Part shown: one piece after another, positions 1 through 10,423 of the stretch | Layout: each line of letters begins with the position of its first letter | Numbering within the stretch: position 1 is the first letter of the stretch | Assembly (NCBI GenBank): GCA_003546025.1 | Contig: QPKB01000001.1 | Coordinates: forward strand, 47,195,122-47,259,121 | DNA from: Camphora micrantha | Taxonomy: Eukaryota > Streptophyta > Magnoliopsida > Laurales > Lauraceae | Direction of reading: 5' to 3' | Length of the DNA stretch: 64,000 nucleotides | The notes under the pieces: generated by a model | Told to the model about the DNA's origin: nothing | Database searches by the model: none | The model's input: the letters and a program-made list of their open reading frames with translations, nothing else | Position numbers and translations under genes: made by a program

Positions 1-891
1 TCTACAAAAACCCCCAAAACAAACCCTAAAATGGGTCAAACCAAGCAATAAGAAGAGAGAGCTTCCAATAATGAAAATGGAGCTTCTCAAGGACTATAAG
101 AACACAAATCTAGAAGATTAGGGAGAGAACTTACCAATAGGTGCTCTAAATGAGCAAGGCAAGCTAAATGAGGATCTTGGAGAAAAGAGATTTCTTAAAA
201 AATGGTACCAATGGAAAGCCCTTGAAGTGGTGAAGAAAATGCTGAAGTCCTTTTTGATGTTGGTGCAAGTTGGTAGTGTCTTGATGATGGAAAAGCCAAG
301 AAGAAGAAGAAAATAGATGAAGGAAAACCCTAGGTTGGCTGTTGTGCTGGAAAAGGGAAAAAGGGAGGGGATAAGCTCTCTTTTATAAGCAACACAAGTG
401 GGCTCCACTAACTAGCAATCTTGTTGGGCTGAAATAGTAATTCTCGAGTCCTCGGATGAAAACAACGAAGAAGGAAGAAATGATCATCGAAATTTCTACT
501 TTCCAAAAAGTATATGTTTCGAGGGTTTCGGGAATATTAAATTTTGGGTACAGATTTTGTATAAAAAGACTGTTTTGCCCAAGAAGCTAGAAAAGTCGAG
601 TTTCGGGATTCGGGACGGGAACGGGATCAACATGAAAGTTGAAGGGATTGACAAAATAAGTAAATCGGGATAAAACACCAAATCAAAAGAATCTCGAGTA
701 ATCCCCCAAGTACACGTAAGTCATAAAAAGAAACCCCCAAAGGGCCCCACTAATTCCAAAGGCACTCAAAAATTCCCAAAGCTATGACAAAGCTATTCTA
801 AACCAACTAAACCAAAATCCACTAAACAAGTTCAAGACTAACATGCAACTTAATTAGTACTAATCGAGGTCACTCGGGTCGGGGTCTTACA
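1..891 (-). mobile_element. Truncated LTR, probably Ty3/gypsy
   Basis: Read on the minus strand the block starts at 891 with TGTAAGACCCCGACCCGAGT, a start I associate with long plant gypsy LTRs (Tekay/Del type). A TATAAAAG box lies on the minus strand at about 380-387, about 500 nt into the LTR, followed by a leader with a CCCTAGGGTTTTCC-like stretch. The other end lies outside the window. No coding potential is visible. The family call is inference from the terminus only. Confidence 0.5.
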
Positions 892-978
892 GAGAAAGTA
901 TGTTAGCATTGGAAAAACTGAAAGTAACTTCCAGTCAAAATTGGATCCATAACTTTCTAGCTTAATAGATTATAATTG

Positions 979-2623
979 CATAGTGTTAGATTATATGGTC
1001 TCAATCCAGTGGATGATGTAAATAAATTGATTTATTCCTTAGTTAATTTATAAAATCATGTTTTTATTCATGTGATGAATAGTATATTTTTAATGAGATG
1101 AATGTTATTTTATTTTATTCCATGTTTGCACATGACCAATAAAAAATGACGTGATGGTTCATGAGATGAACCGAAGCTCACAAGTATATTAGATGTGATC
1201 CATATGTGTGGATGAGATTCACATACAGGAGATATATATCACAAATTTTATACTTGAATTGATTCACGACCAGTGATGAGATTGGGCATCTAAAATGGTT
1301 GCAGCATTATGATTATTATGAGATTGTGTGGTTTGTCTCAATCATCAGAGTGTAAGACTCTAGATCATTGTGCTGGTACATTTGGATGTACTGAAGGACC
1401 ATGAGTTGCACCTTATGCAAATCTGTCTTTGATTTAAGAACTGCTCTCATAATTCTCTAACAATAGGCTCTTAATCTTGAGAAATTAATGAACTCCAGTT
1501 TCTATTATACATTTACTTTGAGTCACAAATGAGTTAGGCCAATTGTAAGTCAACACATTGGTGTCTTGGTGGGTACCTGGTAGTGGGACTGTGGGAACAT
1601 ATAATTGTCAAGATGTAATATATCCTCTAATAGATATATCCCCTTGTGCCAATTAATGAATTTATCATTGGTAAGTGTGCACCCAACTTAATTAAGAGTT
1701 AATTGGATGGTACTAATGATCATTGTGATTAATTGGGTCACAAGGATAATAAGATATGGATCTAATTTAGTTGGACAAATTTTATCCAATTGATCAATGG
1801 ATATAATTGATAGAAAGACCTACTTGTAGTAATTGGAAAGTTTAGGGTCTTCTTGTAATTTATTCATAAGACTAAAGTTTAATTGCATTTATATATTGGA
1901 GTAATTTGCTATTTATTGTGGGTCCGGAGTTCACATGAGATGTATGGTCTAGATTCCCGGCTGGAGCCAGTTTATAAAAAATCCCCAGTGGTCCCACTCT
2001 AACCCTAAGAAGATATTGTTTCTAATCCAATTAGAACCCTTAAAGGAAGGAGGAGTAGGCACTTACTCATAATAGAAGTGAGACTTCTAATTATGGTCAA
2101 AGAGGAGGGTTTACCCAAACCTATAAAAGAGAGAGAGAGAGAGAGGGGACGTCCAAGAGCATTCCCACACCCAAGGTCGGACGTCCCTCCCTCTCTCCCT
2201 CTCTTTCCCCTTTTTTTCCCTCTGGTTCACACTAGAGAGTATGGTTTTTATTCTTCTTGGAGATCCCACCATTCTCCATGAAAAGATCTCTGTAAGAGGG
2301 TCATAGCATGGAAGATCATGAGGTGTAGGAGATCTTTCTTGTTCTTGCAAAAGAGTTTCTCATCAAGCCAAGCGATCAACTCCTCGATTAGAGCACAATC
2401 AGGCTCCCAAGGATCTAGATCATCTCTTTTGTATATTATTATGGTTGCTTGTTGCTACTGTTTTCTATCTTTTAGATAGTGCATCTTCTTATTTTAATTC
2501 ACAAGAATTAGGTTTTTGGATCCTAGATTGGGTTTCTAACCTTATGGGTATTTGATTCCTGTATTAAGTGGGTCAAAAGTTTTGAAAACCTATCCACGAG
2601 GCTCACCTACTTCAAACACATAG
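979..2623 (+). mobile_element. Solo LTR with 5-bp target-site duplication
   Basis: The LTR spans 984-2618 (1635 bp). It starts TGTTAGATT and ends AAACA, and is flanked on both sides by CATAG (979-983 and 2619-2623), a perfect 5-bp target-site duplication. No primer-binding site follows the right end, so this is a solo LTR left by LTR-LTR recombination. A TATA box (CTATAAAAGA, 2121-2130) precedes a GA tract. The same family occurs at 47603-49150, where the tRNA-iMet primer site is present, and inverted at 20382-21438. Short ORFs inside it, including 2078-2281, are not genes. Confidence 0.88.
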
Positions 2624-4589
2624 TTTAATAGTTTTAATTGTTCACTTCAATTGTCTATATTAGCTAAAATTAGTTCAATTATACTTTAATTAGATTTATT
2701 TCTTGTTCCATTCTCTCTCCGTGGGATCTATAATCTAGACTCTTTAGTCATTTGCTACTTGACGACAATGTAGTGTTGCAGTTGCACATCATAGTGTCGA
2801 TCAATGCTTTAGTAGGAGAAAATATAAGACTCTTAATTAAGACATGAAGAAGAGCATTGGATATGCAGAAGACATTGACGGATTTGAAGTGTTCCATATT
2901 CTATATCTTTGTAGTTTTGATGGGTTATTATCTGTAATGTGATTGTAAATGGGATTTTTTTTTGTAAGTGGTTGTATGGGTTATTGTCCTGTAATGTGAT
3001 CGTTTGTTGTAATTGAATGTCAAGTTGGTTCCTACTATAATGAATTTTTACATAATTCTTCCCTTTGATTCAATTAAATTAGGCATTAGTTTTTTATGGT
3101 ATGGCATTGTCTATTTGTTAATTTTGATTTTTGCATTGATTAGAGCATAAAGTGCAGGAAGGAAGGAATGACTTGTCAGTATTCCATTTGTTGAAGCTTT
3201 GCATCCCAATACTCTACTTCAATTTTAAGATTTTTAAAAGCATGTTGTGAGGAGAAGGATGAGTAAAAGAATAGTTAGAAGCAGGCATTGAAAATGTTTG
3301 CAAGGAGAGAGAGAAAAGAAGAGGAAAAGAGGACTTTCTATTTGAGAATAGGAAGCATGCAGGGTGAATCTTTGACAGGGAAAGGACTAATTTTGATATG
3401 ATTTTTGGAAATCATTTCAATCATATCTTCACAGTGATTGAATTTTAAAGGATTAAGATACAGATTACAACTTCACACAATTTAAACTTTTGCTATTAGC
3501 CATAGCTGCTCCAAAAGGGCAATTTAATTAGAAAATCCCAAACCCTCCCCACTTTTTTCTTTCGTTCTTTCTTTCTTCAATAACAATAACAACCCATCAA
3601 GAAGAAATCTCCAAAAATCCATTTCACTTGTTTCTTCTCTCCAAAAGTCCATATCCTCCAGAAGACGCCCTAACCAAGCGCAAGATGTGGAGCGGATCGA
3701 ACTCGGACTTCGAAGTCAAGAATCGCTCCCATTTCCTGCCAAAATGTTATTAGCTCTACCACTCTATGAAGTGATCAGAGAGGTATTGCTTGGTGCCCAT
3801 CTGTGACTCGACGATTATGGTAGAGGAGTTCGGTCAGGTATTTCGTCGAAAAGGTGGTCAGGTTGGCGGAACGGAGTGCGTCTACAGTGTAAATCACATC
3901 CTGATTGCCATAAAGGATGAATTAGTGGAACCTTTGTAATGAAATTAATTGCAGATTGTTTTCCAACGGGCATGATATCTTCTGCAAATATGGGGGAGAG
4001 GAAAGGGTTCTGAGTGTGAGGAAAAAGGCAGCTTTTGTTTTGGGGATGGGTTTCTTATTTATGAAAAGCCCCCTGCACCTCTTTTTTTTTTTAAATTATC
4101 TACAAACCTATTTCTTGGAAGAAATTGAGTGGGCAACTCACGTGGATGAAAGCCAACGTGGCAACAGCTGGTTGGTTCCCTCACGATGAGCTTATGCCAT
4201 TCGGGATCGGGAACCTCTGAGGGATTTGATCCATGATGCGGTGATGTGGTGGACCGTGATTGGTCCACCCCACAGTGATCGTGGGGTAAAGCCTCACAAG
4301 ATCCAGACTCATGTCATATGTGATAGGGGATCTAGACTCAAAGAGGACATAAGAGAGCCCTGGATCAAAATCGCTCATTCCAACCTGAATCTAGATCCCC
4401 TGAGCCAGCTTTGTTTGTATCAAAGAGACATGAATGCAGGGTGAAATAAACTCTACCCAAGGATTACTAAAATGTGAGGGGATAAATATAAATAAAATGA
4501 AGTGAGAAGCAAATTATATAAGGTGTAGATATAGGTGACACCTTAAGCCTTGTTACTTTATTAGAACTTGAAGCATTCATGAATGGAGA
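2624..4589. other. Intergenic spacer, no gene recognised
   Basis: AT-rich sequence without a supported gene. A short, more GC-rich stretch at about 3660-3900 begins with an ATG in good context at 3685 but meets a stop after 22 codons. It could be a remnant of a host exon. I could not assign it to a family. Confidence 0.4.
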
Positions 4590-5215
4590 ATCTTAAGTTC
4601 TCATGTCTGGAGGTTGTCTGGGAATTCCAAATCCTGGAATTCTAAAATGCCACGGAATTCTGTCATTTATAAATTCTACGTTTCATTTCCATCTGAATTC
4701 TTGCCTGAGAATCTCTAAATTTCTAAATTTCTTAACATAAATTCTAGACTGGGATTACACAATTTACGCATTGTACTACATGGGACCCATCCTTTTGGTT
4801 GTGAACTTGGGACCAACTGTAAGAAATATAATGTGGACTCACCTCAGGTATATGGTACATGGGCCCATCTTTTATAAATGAAAGTGTGGGACCCAACTTT
4901 AGAAATTTGAACATGGACCCATCTTGATAGGAATTGCATGGGCCCAATATTTATAATTGTGAATATGGGGCCCACTTTATTGTTGGTTGGAGGGTTCACA
5001 ATTGGGTGCCGAAGTTCCAACCAAACTTCTCGGAGTTCCAGAATTCTGAAATGCTCTTGGAGTGGCTAACATTTTGGAATTCCACTTTTTTGGCATTTGA
5101 GAATTCTGGCTACCTTGAATACTGAGAATTCCATTAAAAGAACATTGAATTTCTGAAAGAAATTCTAGAATCCACAGACAGCCTGAATTCTGATCAGAAA
5201 TGCTTGTAAAGAAAC
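4590..5215. repeat. Small element with GAATTC-rich arms and a 26-bp minisatellite
   Basis: Two arms rich in GAATTC/TTCTAGAA words (about 4620-4750 and 5030-5190) enclose a tandem array. The array core TGGG(N)CCCA or a close variant starts at 4781, 4808, 4834, 4860, 4887, 4914, 4939 and 4966, a period of about 26.4 bp over eight units. The arms are weakly inverted (GGTTGTCTGGGAATTC on the left against the complement of GAATTCAGGCTGTCTG on the right), so a decayed MITE is likely. GAATTC-rich sequence of similar look occurs at 34.5-35.3 kb. ORFs here are chance. Confidence 0.6.
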
Positions 5216-6168
5216 AGGTCCTAAGGTAAATTCATAAATCCTTCCCTTGGAAAGAGCATTTGAAATCCCAACAACAAAATGTAAAGAGATTGGAATCTTA
5301 GAATTTTCAAAAGGTCATTAAAACATTTTTACGCGGTTGAAATTGAATTCTGCAAAAAGAAACACGACATTTCAAATGTCAACGGACAAGTCATTGCATC
5401 GTGTCAAAAAAAAAAAAAACTTCACACATCAAATTGTTATCATAAATTCTAGTAAAGAAACAAGCGGTCTCTATTAGATATTAATTACTAGGATGATGGT
5501 TGGGCATTCATTTCTTATATTGCCTTTATTTAGTTTTAATCAAAGGGCTGATTATTTGATTGTCATTAAGAATAGGGGGCTTTGGTCAGAGGTCCCTCAA
5601 AGTGTGACTTTAAGGCAAACTGTCCACAAAAAAAAGTCATGTAGCCAAAGGTCCCTCACACACATTCCCATACCTGAAATGTTCAATTAGTCCTTTCATT
5701 CATTGTCGCCTTATTCAAATAATGCTAGCGAATGCGATACGAATAAAATCTAAAAAGTTTGGAATCTTCTCAAAGAAGGAACCTTAGACGAAAAAGGCGC
5801 CATTTCGTCTATGAGATTGCATGCAACAAAGAAGATCTGATTAGATAAAAATTTCAAAAACTTTCTATAGATTTACTGTTTCATTGCAAGTTAGTGTCTG
5901 CAGTGACGATATCTTCGATTTCGAAAAGAAGAAATACAACAAAGAAGAGATCCAAACCCTAGTTGCAGGCGCCGGTTGTTTAACTACAGAAGTGTTTGCA
6001 AACGCATAAACGATACTTCAAACTACTGATTTTCCCTATAAGTTGAATATTTCTTCCTCTTCAAATCGTCATCGTTTCGGAACCCTGTGTTTCTGTTGAT
6101 TGCTATTTGGAATGTTTTTGCCTCGTTCTCTCTAGTTCCTTTTCTAATAACGACAACCTATTCAGTAA
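5216..6168. other. Spacer and probable leader of the downstream relic gene
   Basis: No ORF of note. From about 5860 the sequence resembles a plant 5' leader (pyrimidine-rich, CCCTAGTT, CTTCCTCTTC) leading to the ATG at 6169. I see no certain TATA box. Confidence 0.35.
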
Positions 6169-9100
6169 ATGGCGATAACGAAGTCTTCCATACTTTTAGA
6201 ACCCAAGAAGCAACAACAACAAGAAGTAGAAGGTATCTAAATAGTTTTCTCTTTTCCTTTTACTATCTGTAATTTTTGTAGAATGCTTTTGTATATGTTT
6301 GAAATGTTGAACCAAATGTCGAACAGTCAATGCTACTTTGTAAATTTGAAGTAAGTTTATCTTAGTTTTTTGAGAAAATTTTCAACTCTGTTATGTATGT
6401 TATCTGTCTCCATATAACACTGTTGGCTTCTGAGATCTTGATGAATTTTAATCAATTTATGTTGACTTTATCTGAGATTGCATGGTTGGAATGAAAATTC
6501 ATATGAGTTTGGAATGAAAATTACTCGAAATTATAATGAATCTCTATGTGCCTAGGATGAATTTATCTGTTCTTGATGAATTTGCCTGAATTTGTCTCAG
6601 TATTTAACTGAGTTTGTTTTGGCTTTAAATTAAGTTTATTTGATTTTAATTGGGTTTATGAGTTAATGACACAAATATATGAGTTTATTCCAGTTTGTAA
6701 CAAGTTGCTAATATTTTTATCAGAGTTGTATACAAAACTTATCAGTTTTTTTTGTCTCCATGTAATTGAATCTATCTGCATTCTGAATGAAATTAAATCA
6801 ATTTCTGTTGACTTTATCTGGGATTACAGCAAATGCCTCTGAGTTTGGAATGAAAATTCACTGAAATTATAATGTATTTATATGTGCTTGAGGTGAATTT
6901 ATCTGTTTTTAATGAATTTGAATGACTTTATGTCACTATTTAACTGAGTTTGTTTGGCTTTGACTTAACTTTATTTGATTTTAATTGAGTTTGTGAGTTA
7001 GTAACACAAATAAATGACATTATCTCAGTTTCTAACCAGTTCCTAATGTGTTTTTCTGGGTTGTATACAAAGTTTATATGTCTTTTTATTTAATTTATCT
7101 GAGTTTCTATCAAATGTATCTATGTATATACAAATTATTTGAGTTTGTATCCAATTTATCTGAATTTATATTCAATTTATCTGTGTTTTGTGCAATTTAT
7201 ATGTCTTTTGTATACAATTATATAAATTTTAAATAATATGAATCTGAGTTGTTTTACTATATGCAGCAAGAAACCAAAACAAGCGAAAGAGGGTACATGA
7301 TAAACCATCAAAGAAAACACCAGTGAATAAAAAGAAGAAGGCTGAGATGCCTCCCACTCACTACCAAATCAAAACGAACTTGGTGTCAACTGTGACACTA
7401 GTTCAAAGCGTAAATCAGTTGGTAACTAAGGTGCATAAAGTTGAGTTAAGGAAGACCCCTTTCTGGAGCCTAATAGAGTGCATGTTGGAGGGCACAATCT
7501 CAGAACAACAAGAACTATGACAAGGACATTATGTTGATCCTTGATACATACAACAGCCAGAGTAGGCAGTTTAAACTAGGAAAATCCTATGTGTTCACTA
7601 CAAATGACATATCACTGATATTTGGCATACCGAATGGCACAAGAGCACTTGATCTGAAGTATGCAAAGAGGAAAACTTCTAATTTCATATCTAGGAGATT
7701 CCAGGGCAGTCCAAGGGTGTTGACTCCACAGATAAAGCAACAGCTCAATCTAGCATTGAAAGGAGCATTAGAAACTGACGTTGCTGATGTTGCTAGCTAC
7801 TGTGCCTGTATATCCTTGTGGTAATCTTTTTTGCAACCCACGGAAACACAATAGGATGGGCATACGTGGGCTACGTTGAAAACTACATGGATATGAAGCA
7901 CTATGCCTGAGCAGAAGAAATATCAAAATTTCAGATGGAGTCAGTACACAATAGGAGCTGTGGTTCTGATAAAGCCATTGGCTGCCTTATTGCATTGCCG
8001 GTACGATAGATAACTACCTACTTACACATGTGAATTTGAATTTACAAAGAATGAATGATTTACATGTCTTTTCTGATTTTGTAACAGTATTGGCTGTGTG
8101 AGCACACGACAGCTATCAGCCCAAATTATTCGGTGCATTTCCCAAGGATACTAAAGTGGAATCTAAGCGCAGTAAGTATGGCACTTAGGAAAATGCCCCT
8201 TCATACACTACTAGCTAATGAGGTAATTATCTCAGTTTTCACTATATAATTTTATCTAAGTTTTTAATCTAACTTGTTCAGCCTGACACTGTTACCAAAT
8301 GCAGGCCTCAGTGACAAATTAGATAGCACGCTGCTTAAAGTGCAACGATTCCTACCCTTGTTGGACAGTGGCAGTCGTGATGAGGGGGGCATAATGGAGA
8401 TTGAAGGAGAGCAAGAAGTAAAAGAAAAGGCAAAAAGTGAAGGAGAAGAGACGGTGGATGAAGATGAAGATGAGGAAGAAGAAACATATGAACATGAAGG
8501 AGATGGTGGAGGCATAACAGAAGAGTAAGAAGGAGAAAATGAGGATGGAGGAGATGATCGAGAGGAAGGAAATGAAAAAGAAGAACAAGAATTGGAAGAA
8601 TGAGAGGAGGAAGCAGAGAATAAAAAGATTGACGCAACCCAGCCGGATACAGACATAATGACAGAGACATTGGTCGTATTCGAGTTGAAATAGCAAATAG
8701 AAAATAATAACAATGAAGAAACAAATTTCACTGGTGCGGCGACACAGTCTATCTCCTTTGGTGTGGAGATGGCTGATTATGAACAGATGTCCCTACAGAC
8801 AGATCTGGTGGTTGCAAACATCTTAGTTGACATAATTGGCAGCACAAGCGACGCAGTATACGAGGTGCCATCTGAAACACATTCTGGATCATAACCAACA
8901 ACTGGTGATATCGTGCCTTGTCCTAGACACCCATCACAATCCGTCAAAAACAACGAGCTCAAGAATCTTTCTGAAGAGAGTGACAGGGCAACTTCATTAG
9001 TCAACCAACTCACCAAGGAGAAGACAGAATTACAAGCACAGATCCAAAGGATGGCTATTGAACTTGAAAGGACGTTGGTAGAAAACAACAGCACAAAAAA

Positions 9101-10423
9101 GGAAAGGCTTGAAACTGAAAAAAGGATCACCAACTTGATCATAGAAAGGGATAATGCTCTATTGTCGGTCGGGCAGTTGACAATGGAGAAGACGTCCCTT
9201 GAAACACGTAATGTGGACACCGATCAGACTGTACAGGAGTCTTCTCGACTGGTCAGCTCCCTCAAAGAGCAGTTGAAACATATTATTAGTGCGTCAGATG
9301 TACAGTCCTTAAGAGCTGCAAAGGCAGAAAATGAGGTGAAGGGCCTGAAGAAAAAGTTGATAAATCTGGAATCAAACAATTAGAAATAGCAACAGCTCTT
9401 GAAGGAAATGACAATTGATTATACAGAGAAGGGATTGGAATGAGCTGGAAAGACATTAGATGATATCTTCCAACCTTAAAAAAAAAAAACTAATTAACAA
9501 CAAAAAGGGTTTAGAATGGCAGAGAAAGCAGCGGAAGAGGGTGCAGCTGACCAAAACGTTGAAAGAAAATGTTGATGAGGTAATTCAATTACCTGTCCAC
9601 GTTTGTTTTTATAATTTTTGTCTGAATTAAATTCATGTTTTACCTGAGTATCTATCAAATTTATCTGACTTATGGGTGAACTTATAAGAGTTCTCATTAA
9701 ATTTATCTGACTTCTGTGTGATTTTGACTGACTTTCCATCAAAATTATCTGATGTTAGATTGAATTTATCTGACCTTGTATACATTCCAATATATTTAAT
9801 CAATATTTGTTTATCTAAATTATTGATTAGATCATGTCCTTTGAGGCACCATCAAAGTCGATTAAGGAGGTGAAACAGTCCTCCATGATAAAACGAATTA
9901 AAAAAAAAAAACTGCGATGAGGAAAATGCACCAAACAACTGCCCTCTTCAACGACCCCAAAAATGCAGCCACTAAGCAAATGAATGCGTCTGACGTTGAA
10001 AAGCTCAAGTAGATTTATGAAGTTGAAGGCAATGCGTAAGTTTCAAACCTATGCAACTAAGCAACACAACTGCTGTTTAAAAAAAAAAACATTAATAAAA
10101 ATGTCGACTAATTGAGCATTTTGTGCAATTGCATTTGTAGGGCGCTGGTTTCGGGAGGTGAGAGGATACAAGCTGTATCTTACGAGGTCATTATTGCAGT
10201 TCTCAGCAGAGCAGAATTATCCATCACCACAAGCATCCCAACACAGAAACATTGACAAACTATTGCTTCATTTTAGACATATACACAAATTGGTCATGTT
10301 CACACAATATGCCTAACATTATATGTTTGGAATTGAACAGGTTATTGACTACTATGCTAAGTTGCAATAAAGAGTACATGGAGAAATCAACGAGCAACTC
10401 ACGATTGTCCATTAGGAAGGCCT
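6169..10423 (+). pseudogene. Relic of a multi-exon transposon-associated gene (copy A)
   Basis: Exon 1 is 6169-6232 (ATG; 21 codons plus 1 nt, ending in a Gln run), then an intron to an acceptor at 7266. Exon 2 starts at 7267 in matching phase and is Lys/Arg rich, like a nuclear localisation signal. A globular region follows (about 7440-8000) and continues at 8088-8222 with YWLCEHTTAISPNYSVHFPR. After it come a Glu/Asp-rich stretch (8380-8600) and a coiled coil (8940-9380). The globular part resembles the N-terminal region of plant transposon-encoded proteins often found with Ulp1-type proteases; that is recognition by eye, not a search. It is broken: frameshifts near 7510 and 7820, a TGA near 7909, and stops at 8526, 8601, 8691 and 8892. 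Introns carry many ATTTATCTGA-like words. No function can be claimed. Confidence 0.6.
6451..7035 (+). repeat. Intronic tandem duplication, 346-bp period
   Basis: The block starting at 6451 (ATCAATTTATGTTGAC) recurs at 6797 (ATCAATTTCTGTTGAC) and can be followed for about 240 bp with substitutions and small indels. Both copies lie in intron 1 of the relic gene and are full of degenerate ATTTATCTGA/GAGTTT words. The same word reappears in later introns at about 9630-9770 and 12030-12160. Confidence 0.75.

Noticed and set aside
3684..3960. ATG in good context with a short open stretch
   Set aside because: A stop follows after 22 codons, and I cannot connect it by splicing to a recognisable protein; recorded only as a possible exon remnant.
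8264..8731. Minus-strand ORFs of 114-155 codons rich in Ser/Leu/Phe
   Set aside because: They are antisense shadows of the Glu/Asp-rich coding stretch (GAAGAAGAT repeats) of the relic gene; the same happens at 10669-11073.
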